The notes under the pieces: generated by a model
Database searches by the model: none
What the model was told of the DNA's origin: nothing
The model's input: the letters and a program-made list of their open reading frames with translations, nothing else
Translations under genes and position numbers: made by a program
Shown here: positions 1 through 6,300 of the stretch, piece by piece
Layout: the number at the start of each line of letters is the position of its first letter
How positions within the stretch are numbered: the stretch's first letter is position 1
NCBI GenBank assembly: GCA_015486895.1
Contig: WFQT01000028.1
Span: 1 to 6,821, forward strand
From: Anaerolineae bacterium
GTDB lineage: Bacteria; Chloroflexota; Anaerolineae; JAADDB01
DNA: 6,821 nt
Direction of reading: 5' to 3'

Positions 1-440
1 GAGCAATGTTAGATGATCTCCTTGCAGAGTCTGGAGAGGAAAAAGCAGCCGACATTCGCAAAGAGATGCAGGAAATCATGTTCGCTAATGTTGGCGTCTT
101 CCGAACTGAAGAACTAATCAGTGGCGCAGTCGAGAAAGTAAAAGAGCTTCGTGAACGCTTCAATCACATCACGATCCAAGATCGTGGCAAGCGCTTCAAT
201 ACCGATCTTTTGGAGACATGGGAGTTAAGGAATTTGCTGGACATTGCTTATGTTACTGCATCCAGCGCCTTGGCCCGCAAAGAAAGTCGTGGGGCACAGG
301 CCCGGGAAGATTATCCCAAGCGCGATGATGTGAATTTCTTGGCGCATACGTTGGCCTATTTGGGGCGGGATGATTCTGTCCGCCTGGATTACAAGCCAGT
401 AGTTATTACTCGCTTTGAACCCAAAGAGCGCGTTTACTAA
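1..440 (+). CDS. sdhA: Succinate dehydrogenase flavoprotein subunit, C-terminal part (5' end outside window)
   Basis: This is the C-terminal quarter of the FAD-bearing subunit of complex II, which oxidises succinate to fumarate and passes electrons to the Fe-S subunit on the cytoplasmic face of the membrane. The frame is open to the left edge (the codon at 3-5 reads Ala), so the ATG at 6 is an internal Met and not the start. About 145 residues are visible of a family length near 570-600. The visible part matches the helical C-terminal domain of SdhA/FrdA: a DIRKEMQEIMFANVGVFR segment, then ETWELRNLLDIAYVTASSAL, the conserved SRGAQAREDYPKRDD stretch, and the typical ending PKERVY. It is followed after 53 bases by sdhB in the same direction, the usual A-B order. 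Identification is by family resemblance and by the neighbour; it could in principle be a fumarate reductase FrdA, but the partner SdhB favours Sdh. Confidence 0.95.
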   Translation, partial: AMLDDLLAESGEEKAADIRKEMQEIMFANVGVFRTEELISGAVEKVKELRERFNHITIQDRGKRFNTDLLETWELRNLLDIAYVTASSALARKESRGAQAREDYPKRDDVNFLAHTLAYLGRDDSVRLDYKPVVITRFEPKERVY

Positions 441-445
441 TGGAC

Positions 446-476
446 TCGCCGCTACCGGGTGTATCCCGCAAGGCGA
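446..476 (+). promoter_or_regulatory. Intercistronic imperfect hairpin between sdhA and sdhB
   Basis: In the 53-base gap, TCGCC (446-450) pairs with GGCGA (472-476). Inside that, CGGG (456-459) pairs with CCCG (465-468) around a TGTAT loop, with a small asymmetric internal loop (GCTAC opposite CAA). It ends immediately before the sdhB ribosome binding site. It has no T-run, so it is unlikely to terminate; a role in mRNA stability or in sdhB translation is only inferred. It may also be chance pairing. Confidence 0.35.
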
Positions 477-477
477 A

Positions 478-487
478 AGAAGGGAAG
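478..487 (+). promoter_or_regulatory. Ribosome binding site of sdhB
   Basis: The purine-rich AGAAGGGAAG lies six bases before the ATG at 494 and supports that start. The protein from this Met also begins exactly where SdhB proteins normally begin. Confidence 0.6.
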
Positions 488-493
488 TAGATC

Positions 494-1192
494 ATGAAAG
501 TAACGTTAAAGATTCTTCGTTTTAACCCTGAGACTGATCAAAAACCTTGGTGGGGCGAGTACGAAGTTGACATGGATCCGGATGATCGGGTCCTCGACGC
601 TATCCACAAGGTAAAATGGTACCAAGATGGCACCTTAACAGTGCGCCGTTCTTGTGCCCACGGCATTTGTGGCTCTGATGCCATGGTGATTAACGGCCGT
701 AACGGCCTGGCCTGTAGAACTATCATCAAGGATATTGGCAGCAGGATCACATTGGAACCGTTGCGCGGCTTCCGGGTGATTAAAGACTTGGTGGTGGACA
801 TGGAGCCGTTTATGGAGAAATACCGTTCAGTAATGCCATACCTCATCAACGATGAGGACCCTGGGCCTCGTGAGCGCTTGCAAAGCCCGGCGGAACGAGC
901 GATCTTCGATGAGTCCACCAAGTGTATTCTGTGTGGTTGCTGTACTGCATCTTGTCCTTCCTTCTGGGCTAATCCGGATTATTTGGGCCCGGCTGCTGCT
1001 GTCCAGGCACACCGGTTTATCTTTGATTCACGTGACCGGGCGACAGAGGAACGGCTGGCAGCAGTTGGTGGTAAGGATGGCGTATGGCGTTGCCGTACAA
1101 TCTTCAACTGCGTAGAGGCTTGTCCCCGCGAGATCAATATTACGAAAGCTATCGGCGAGATCAAGAAAGCGTTACTGTATAATGATGGTTAA
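494..1192 (+). CDS. sdhB: Succinate dehydrogenase iron-sulfur subunit
   Basis: SdhB carries electrons from the FAD of SdhA through [2Fe-2S], [4Fe-4S] and [3Fe-4S] clusters to quinone at the membrane anchor. The 232 residues match the usual length (about 230-260). The N-terminal ferredoxin domain (about 1-105) has C54, C59, D62 and C74 in SCAHGICGSD...LAC; Asp in place of the third Cys is also found in E. coli SdhB. The C-terminal ferredoxin domain has CILCGCCTASCPSFW (C144, C147, C150, C154) and CRTIFNCVEACPREI (C200, C206, C210). By comparison with E. coli, the [4Fe-4S] ligands are C144, C147, C150 and C210, and the [3Fe-4S] ligands are C154, C200 and C206. All ligands are intact. Arg201 occupies the place of the His found after the first Cys in the E. 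coli and mitochondrial CHxIMNC motif; Arg there is seen in actinobacterial-type enzymes. No sdhC or sdhD follows, so the gene closes the operon. Confidence 0.98.
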   Translation: MKVTLKILRFNPETDQKPWWGEYEVDMDPDDRVLDAIHKVKWYQDGTLTVRRSCAHGICGSDAMVINGRNGLACRTIIKDIGSRITLEPLRGFRVIKDLVVDMEPFMEKYRSVMPYLINDEDPGPRERLQSPAERAIFDESTKCILCGCCTASCPSFWANPDYLGPAAAVQAHRFIFDSRDRATEERLAAVGGKDGVWRCRTIFNCVEACPREINITKAIGEIKKALLYNDG

Positions 1193-1222
1193 TAGGTGAT
1201 ATCGCCCGTAGTCTAAAGATAC

Positions 1223-1258
1223 GAAAGCGCCTCGGCAATCATCTGCCGAGGCGCTTTC
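1223..1258 (+). terminator. Stem-loop terminator after the sdh operon
   Basis: A perfect 15-bp inverted repeat, GAAAGCGCCTCGGCA (1223-1237) and TGCCGAGGCGCTTTC (1244-1258), encloses a 6-base ATCATC loop 30 bases after the sdhB stop. The arm ends form an AAA/TTT pair at the stem base, giving a short T-run inside the stem but no further U-tract. The symmetry would let it work on either strand, although no gene reads into it closely from the right. It is most likely the 3' end of sdh mRNA. Confidence 0.85.
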
Positions 1259-1381
1259 ACTTGAGCATACAAGCTCTCATCCCAGGAAGTTTACGAATGA
1301 TGGACTTTATATTAGCCGTTCCCCCACTCGTTCTTAGTATAGTTGGTAAAGATGAAAACTGGATGAAGAAATGGTGAAGGT

Positions 1382-1510
1382 ATGTTAAAAACTGTATTGT
1401 TGGAATATGAACCGGCGATTGAAATCGCGGCAACAATTGCGAAGCCTGCCTGTGCAGATTGGAATCCAGTCGCCGAAAATAGTGAATGGAATTGTGACAA
1501 CAATTTGTAA
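1382..1510 (+). CDS. Doubtful small ORF of 42 codons
   Basis: The reading frame from ATG 1382 to TAA 1508-1510 encodes 42 residues, starting MLKTVLLEYEPAIEIAATIA and ending EWNCDNNL. It is acidic, with seven Asp/Glu and two Lys, and contains two Cys and two Trp. Its composition looks somewhat protein-like, and an in-frame stop at 1364-1366 fixes the ATG as the only nearby start. Against it: the only purine-rich stretch (GGTGAAGG) abuts the ATG too closely for a normal ribosome binding site, no family is recognised, and there is no neighbour to suggest a role. It may be a small hypothetical protein, a decayed gene remnant or chance. Confidence 0.15.
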   Translation: MLKTVLLEYEPAIEIAATIAKPACADWNPVAENSEWNCDNNL

Positions 1511-1569
1511 AAGAGCAATTAGTTGCCGGCTCGTTATCTTTTCTCTGGACTTTGGCGTTTTTATTTTAG

Positions 1570-1638
1570 CCACAGGAGAACACAGGATTTCACAGATTCG
1601 GTTTGAAAGGCAAGGATAGAATCTGTGTTAATTCGTGG
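1570..1638. repeat. Degenerate palindromic repeat, copy A
   Basis: This 69-base element begins CCACAGG and ends CGTGG. It has exact inner arms CACAGATTC (1591-1599) and GAATCTGTG (1619-1627). The words ACACAGGATT, CACAGATT, ATCTGTGTTAATTCGTGG resemble the palindromic CCACAGATTACACAGATT...AATCTGTGTAATCTGTGG type of dispersed intergenic repeat seen in many environmental bacterial genomes. Copy B at 2206-2271 has the same style and terminal CCAC/GTGG. The family assignment is from memory of the motif, not from a search. Confidence 0.5.
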
Positions 1639-1713
1639 TGAAGATGGTTAGGTTGATCTTAAAACGTCATGATGGCGTATCCGTCTTTTGTGGTGCCGAA
1701 ACCGGTATGGGGT

Positions 1714-2067
1714 CTACTCCGGCAGGAAAATCGAGAGCACAATGCTCACGAAACTGACTACAATGGCCCCCCAAAAAGCTGCCCACAAGCCAGACACATA
1801 GAACTGGGCACCAAAACTTGCTGCTATTCTCGCTGCCAACAAGAGCATCAAGGCGTTCACTACCAACGTAAAAAGGCCCAGGGTCAGGACGATCAATGGG
1901 AAGGTCAGTATCTTGGCAATGGGACGAATGATGGCATTGACAAAACCGAATATCAGGGCAACTATGATTAGAGAGATACCATTGTCAAAGTGAATGCCAG
2001 GGATAAGCAGCGCTGCAGCCCAAAGCGCTAATGTGTTGATAAGCCAACGGGCCAGAAAGCGATTCAT
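1714..2067 (-). CDS. YvlD / phage-holin-superfamily-IV-type four-helix membrane protein
   Basis: This 117-residue integral membrane protein belongs to the Phage_holin_4_2 (YvlD) family, which has small, mostly chromosomal members of poorly known function, sometimes tied to envelope stress. Four hydrophobic segments are visible at about 8-24, 30-47, 55-79 and 94-115. The family core is clear: FGFVNAIIRPIAKILTFPLIV, then LTLGLFTLVVNALMLLLAAR, where an Asn and an Arg-Pro sit at the end of helix 2. There is no signal peptide beyond helix 1 and almost no soluble part. The start at 2067 is chosen because TAAGGAGGAA lies just upstream; the frame extends 28 codons further (to 2151), but those residues are polar and unlike the family. 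It follows the PHP gene in the same direction after a 232-base gap containing a palindromic repeat, so it probably has its own promoter. The holin name reflects the family, not a prophage context. Confidence 0.88.
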   Translation of the reverse strand: MNRFLARWLINTLALWAAALLIPGIHFDNGISLIIVALIFGFVNAIIRPIAKILTFPLIVLTLGLFTLVVNALMLLLAARIAASFGAQFYVSGLWAAFWGAIVVSFVSIVLSIFLPE

Positions 2068-2070
2068 CGG

Positions 2071-2080
2071 TTCCTCCTTA
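2071..2080 (-). promoter_or_regulatory. Strong Shine-Dalgarno of the YvlD-like gene, decides the start
   Basis: On the minus strand TAAGGAGGAA ends three bases before the ATG at 2067, giving AAGGAGG a normal spacing of about six bases. It is the best ribosome binding site in the window and favours the 117-residue form over the longer open frame from 2151. Confidence 0.85.
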
Positions 2081-2178
2081 AACTGTCTCATCATTACTAA
2101 GGCTACTTGTCGGAAAGTACGGCAGTTGAAATTGTATGCTACATTGTGCAAAGTCGCCGGGCGGCAACTGCGCCGCAG

Positions 2179-2190
2179 GCTATCGATAGC
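2179..2190. promoter_or_regulatory. Perfect 12-bp palindrome upstream of the YvlD-like gene
   Basis: GCTATCGATAGC is fully self-complementary and lies about 110 bases before the YvlD-like start, in the gap after the PHP gene. It could be a dimeric regulator site, but no promoter hexamers were convincingly placed around it and a palindrome of this size can occur by chance. Confidence 0.2.
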
Positions 2191-2205
2191 TACCGAAGGA
2201 ATGGA

Positions 2206-2271
2206 CCACAGATTACTGGATTACACGGGTTAGATAAACCCAAAATCCGTGAAAATCTGCGCAATCAGTGG
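2206..2271. repeat. Imperfect palindromic repeat, copy B (possible terminator of the PHP operon)
   Basis: The left arm CCACAGATTACTGGATTACA (2206-2225), continuing CGGGTT, is matched by a right arm reading AATCCGTG...ATCTGCGCAATCAGTGG (2244-2271). On the reverse strand the right arm gives CCACTGATTGC...GATTTTCACGGATT, so the arms pair over about 26 bases with a few mismatches. The loop contains AGATAAACCCAA. The ends are CCAC and GTGG, as in copy A. It starts 28 bases beyond the PHP stop codon in the direction of transcription, so its hairpin could end that transcript. Confidence 0.6.
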
Positions 2272-2299
2272 TTGGCTTTTTGGTTCTGGCTCGGCCAGG

Positions 2300-3355
2300 T
2301 CAGGACAGGCCAACGTAAATGGGGTTGCTGTAAATCCAACCACGTCGTCGTCCCCACCGCCACCGCTTGGTCTCTACCCTGTAGATACCGCTTTTGGCGC
2401 TTTGGTATAGCAAGCTGATGCCGCGGTTCCGGGCGACGACCACCCCGTCCCGCAGCAGGCGGATTTCTGCCGGGGTGGGTAGCGTGACGTAAAACTCGGT
2501 GGTTCCGCTGGGCAGGGCTTCACCCATGATGGCCAGTTGACCTTCCTGCTGGGCGGTGAAGCGGAAGCCTCTGGCGGAGCCAACGCGGTCGAAGGCGACG
2601 AAAGCATGTCCCGCGCTTATGGCACTATATACCAGTTCCTTGTCGTGGCCGACATCGCCGTTGAAAGCTTCTTGCAATAACAAATGAGTATTGACGGCAG
2701 CAAAGCAGAGATCGTAGCTTAAGAAGCGATGCTGTGCTTTGCCCACATGCACAGGCCCGGCGTGACAGTCAGAACCTCCGATGGCGACAACCGGGGGGCG
2801 TTGTGCTAATAATTGGTCCCAAAGGCGCAAGGTTTCTGGAAGGGGCCCGGTTTGGAAGTAGTCTGGGAATAACAATAGTGCGGCTAAGTGGGCCCAGGTA
2901 CGAGCATGGGGTCTAAAGGTGGAAGAATAATTCCATAGCTCGATGCCAGTATAGTTGTGCACTTCCCACTTCGTCCAGGGGTATGTGTCTCTGACGTACT
3001 TTGAGCCGCGTTCCAGCGGGTGGGCTAAAAAGCTGAGCCCCCCCTGTTGATTCGTGGCGTCAATGAGCTTCTGTGCGTCGCCAGAGAGCGGAGTCATGTC
3101 TGTTTGCACGCCCAGGCAAAGACAATGGCTGTCCTCTCGTGGGTTGTTGGTGTCATTGACTTCTTCACTTACCAGGACGAGAACATCATGGCGCCAACCT
3201 TCTTCTTTGAGGTGAATTTGGTTGTGGTCTGTGACAACCAGGTAATCCAATCCTTGCCGTTTGGCGGCGGCGATCACGGTCTGGTAATCGCCACTGCCGT
3301 CGCTGTAGGTGGTGTGTAAGTGGATGTTGCCTACAACCTCGCTGTGATTGACCAT
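2300..3355 (-). CDS. PHP-domain metallohydrolase, CehA/McbA-like
   Basis: This 351-residue protein has an N-terminal PHP (polymerase and histidinol phosphatase) domain, a metal-dependent phosphoesterase/hydrolase fold. The full ligand set appears in order: NIHLHTTYSDG (H12, H14, D19), TDHN (D43, H44), SEEV (E64/E65), DSHCLCLG (H77), FLAHP (H112) and GGSDCHAG (D196, H198). The middle (about 115-195) is variable. The C-terminal part (about 240-348) has the SAISAGHAFVAFD segment, a small beta domain with EIRLLRDGVVVA, and WIYSNPIYV (340-348), features I associate with the CehA/McbA metallohydrolases, named after carbaryl hydrolases. The substrate is unknown. No signal peptide is visible, so it is probably cytosolic. 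It starts 12 bases after the DNRLRE protein stop; AGAGG (3365-3369) overlaps that TAG, and AAGGA (3359-3363) is a nearer alternative ribosome binding site. A basic-aromatic run KRWRWGRRRGW (330-340) is unusual. Confidence 0.9.
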   Translation of the reverse strand: MVNHSEVVGNIHLHTTYSDGSGDYQTVIAAAKRQGLDYLVVTDHNQIHLKEEGWRHDVLVLVSEEVNDTNNPREDSHCLCLGVQTDMTPLSGDAQKLIDATNQQGGLSFLAHPLERGSKYVRDTYPWTKWEVHNYTGIELWNYSSTFRPHARTWAHLAALLLFPDYFQTGPLPETLRLWDQLLAQRPPVVAIGGSDCHAGPVHVGKAQHRFLSYDLCFAAVNTHLLLQEAFNGDVGHDKELVYSAISAGHAFVAFDRVGSARGFRFTAQQEGQLAIMGEALPSGTTEFYVTLPTPAEIRLLRDGVVVARNRGISLLYQSAKSGIYRVETKRWRWGRRRGWIYSNPIYVGLS

Positions 3356-3367
3356 AGATCCTTACCT

Positions 3368-6300
3368 CTATTGGTGATAGTGAATAATCAGCCGGGGGCG
3401 GTACTGCTGATTAAGCCATTCTCCGGCCATGAAGGTGTATTCTACAGGCAAATTGCTGCTTCCGATGAGCACGACGCCGTGGTTATCCTGCGGATGGGCT
3501 TGCCAGGTATTGGCTAACTTGGTGACATCGAAGGAAACCCAGCCGATCTCCTGGTCAACGGTGTCTTCCACAGCCGGCAGAAAAGCGCGATCCCCTCCGG
3601 CACCAGTAGCGCCGGCTTGGCTCCAGTTGATACCCTCCTGTGCTTGTTGCCAGGTTGCTTCACTTTCTGACCAAGGGCGGAGGAGATTGTGAACAGCGAT
3701 GTGAATGGGATTGCCATTGCTCCGTTTGCCTAAGAATAGCTCCAGGCGGGCAGAGGTGATCTGGCTACCTGTTGGCAAGCCGGGGAGAGCGAAGCATATA
3801 ATTGTGTCTTCGGTACCACTACCCCGGACACTTAGCGTCGAAGTATGTCCCTGGGGGAGTGTGGGCAGCCAGGCATCTAAGGTGGTGTCGGATAGGCCGG
3901 CGTAGCCCTCTACCCCCGGCTGCAAAGTGAGCGTTAGCGGCACAGGCGTGGCCGCCGGTGTAGGTGTATGTGTGGCTGTAGGCGGCGGTGGCGGTGAGCC
4001 GGTCAGGTGCACTGCCGCATAATGGTTGTTGCTATTGTTGGTGCTATCTCCCGCCCAGATCAGGTAGCTATCCCAGTTGCCATGGTCGTCGTCATCGTGT
4101 GCCCCGAAGGTAAAGCCGAGGATCTGGCCGTTGAAGTAAGGGGTATCGCCCAGTATGCCCCATGGCAAAGCCATCTCCACGTTATAACCATCGTTGGTGA
4201 TGTGGGCTGCGGTGAGAACGCCGCCGGGCAGGGTACGAATGCCGAAATCCCTTGTCGCGCCGTCGGCCCGGATGGTGATTTGGTGGTCATCAGCGTGATA
4301 AGGTTGGTGATCGTAAGCACCATCAATGCCGAACTCGATCCCATCGTCCCGCCAGATATCGCTGCCATCATTGGCGATGACGACATCGTCGTGAACGGCC
4401 ACGGCGAAGTAGATGTAGCTTCGGTCCCAACTGGCCCACAGGCGGGCGTGAAAATCATTGTAAGAGGGTATAGCCCCTTTAATAGTGTCGGCGTGAGCAG
4501 CATCTAACAAGGCCAGCGGCACTCCTGACCAATCGGACAGGTCACCGTCAATGCGAGGACGCTCTAGCGGCGATGGTGATAGCGTCAACGTTTTCGCTGC
4601 CGGCGTTGGTGTCCAGGTTGTGGTTGGGGTCGCCGATGGTGTCCACGTTGGCGTGAGCGTGGGGGTGAATGTCGGTGTTGGCGTCCGTGTCGCGGTGGGG
4701 GTTGCCGTCGGAGGCCTGATTACATAGGCTACTTCTACTTTTGGTCGCAGAGCAGCGTTTTGCCAATCGCTGCTGATGAAGCTGCTTTCTACACCGCCGC
4801 TGCTGCTACCGCGTAAGAGGAACCCTTGGTTTTGGGCCGGATTGTCGGCCCACTCTTGTACTGCTTGGGTGATATTCCAACGGATCCAGCCGCCATCTTG
4901 ATTGATGATAGTCTCAGATGCAGGTGTGGCAGCGCGATCGGTGTCACCGTTGGCTCCCGCTTCTTCCCAGCTTGTATCATTCGCGATATACCAGGTAACA
5001 CTTTCTTCCGACCATTGCCGTCGCAGAGGGTAGAGGGAAATGTTCAAGGGGAGAGAGTTGCTCTTGACGGTTTCATACAGGCTCAATGTGGCTGTTAAGA
5101 TGCGGGTATTGGCCGGCAGAGACGCCGTATCGAAGCGAATGAGCCCTTTCTTGACATCCCCGGAACGAACATAGAAAACGCCGTCTTTCCCATAGTTGTT
5201 GGTAGTCTGCCAGGAGCTGATGTACGCGTCGCTAAAGCCATCGTAGCTATCCTGCCCTTGTTGCCAGATAACATTGTGAATGTCGCCTTGCGGCAACTGT
5301 GTCACCGTTGGCGTAAAGGTGGGCAGGATGGTGGGGGGAAGTGGGTCGGCGGCATAAGTGATGACCAATTGCGGCCGCTCTGGAGGGGTTGGCCGTTGTG
5401 CGGCGTAGAAGTAGTACATGCTCCCGCCGCCGCTGGTGGTCTTTAACAAGACGCCGAAGTTACTATCAGGGCTGCGCACCCATTCCTGGACAAGGTTGGT
5501 AATGTCCCAACTCACCCAGCCGGCATTTTGGCTGATTGCTGTACTGGCGGCTAGTCCGCCAATATCGTTGTCGCCGAATGCTCCTGGTTGTTGCCAGGAA
5601 GTACTTTGAGTGGGATGGAGCCAGGTAGCTTCTCCTTCCGCCCAGCTTCGCAACACGGGAAAGAGCCCAACGGTGATGTCGGAGGCTTGGGAACGGTGAT
5701 ATAGGCGCAACTCAAGTTCGGCGTGTAGCACGGTAGCGTGTGTCGGTATTTTCGTTAAGTCAAAGCGAAGTAAGGGGCGCCGGTTTCCTTTTTGTAAAAC
5801 AAGTCCTTGGCCATAACCGTAATTCGTGTTGCTGTTCCACCGATCTAAATAGGTATCGCTCTCGCCGGTGTACCCGTTCACCCCTTCCTGGAGTGCTACC
5901 GTCGTTGGAGTCGGTGTGTTGGTCGGCGTGGGTGTAAACGTGGCGGTAGGTGTCGGAGTGGGCGTGTCGGTTGCTGTCGGTGTGTCCGTTGGTGTGTCGG
6001 TGATCATGGGCGTCTGGGTAGCAGTCGGTGTGATAGCAGGCGTCATTGTATGGTTATCTGTTGGCGTGGGCGTGGGCGTGTTGGTGGCTGTGCCCGGGAT
6101 CGGCGTTGGCGTTGGCAGGTGATAGTAAAGAATTAACTTTGGTCTGGAATAAGTATCCCAACTGGCACCGCTGGCGATGGAGGCGTGCAATGGCTTGTTG
6201 TCTGCCTGCCAACCCTGGATAAGGACGCCGTGATTGCTGGATGGGCTGCTGCGCCACCGTTTAGCTAAGTCAGTAACATCGAAGCTGTACCAACGGCCTG

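Larger units (their letters stand above)
1259..1713. other. Convergent intergenic region, mostly without recognisable features
   Basis: This 455-base stretch separates the 3' end of the sdh operon from the 3' end of the minus-strand YvlD-like gene. It is visibly richer in A and T than the flanking genes. No protein family, tRNA or other RNA is recognisable in any frame. It holds a doubtful 42-codon ORF (1382-1510), a palindromic repeat copy (1570-1638), and two small dyads: AATTGT-GACA-ACAATT (1490-1505) and ACGTCAT-G-ATGGCGT (1664-1678). No convincing hairpin terminator for the YvlD-like gene is seen directly after its stop. Confidence 0.6.

Noticed and set aside
538..921. Minus-strand frame of 127 residues inside sdhB
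   Set aside because: It is antisense to SdhB, whose cysteine motifs are unmistakable.
1407..1619. Plus-strand 70-residue frame and overlapping minus-strand frames (1312-1518, 1385-1573) in the intergenic region
   Set aside because: They have no ribosome binding site and no recognisable family; the plus-strand frame also runs into palindromic repeat copy A.
1714..2067. Reading the holin-family gene as evidence of a prophage
   Set aside because: No endolysin, structural, integrase or other phage gene is near; most members of this family are ordinary chromosomal genes.
2068..2151. 28-residue N-terminal extension of the YvlD-like protein
   Set aside because: The internal ATG at 2067 has an excellent Shine-Dalgarno sequence and begins at the family's usual N-terminus; the extension is polar and encoded across that ribosome binding site.
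1994..2418. Plus-strand frames of 79 and 103 residues across the YvlD-PHP gap
   Set aside because: They run antisense through gene ends and through palindromic repeat copy B, and their Arg/Ser-rich translations are not protein-like.
4007..4507. Plus-strand frame of 166 residues and a minus-strand frame of 147 residues at 4060-4503
   Set aside because: Both overlap the CBM9-like domain of the long minus-strand gene, whose frame is continuous with clear domain motifs; neither alternative resembles a known protein.
5868..6122. Plus-strand frame of 84 residues rich in Val-Gly repeats, resembling a membrane or elastin-like protein
   Set aside because: It is the antisense reading of the Thr-Pro linker of the minus-strand giant protein; the GGTGTC-type hexamers give Val-Gly automatically.
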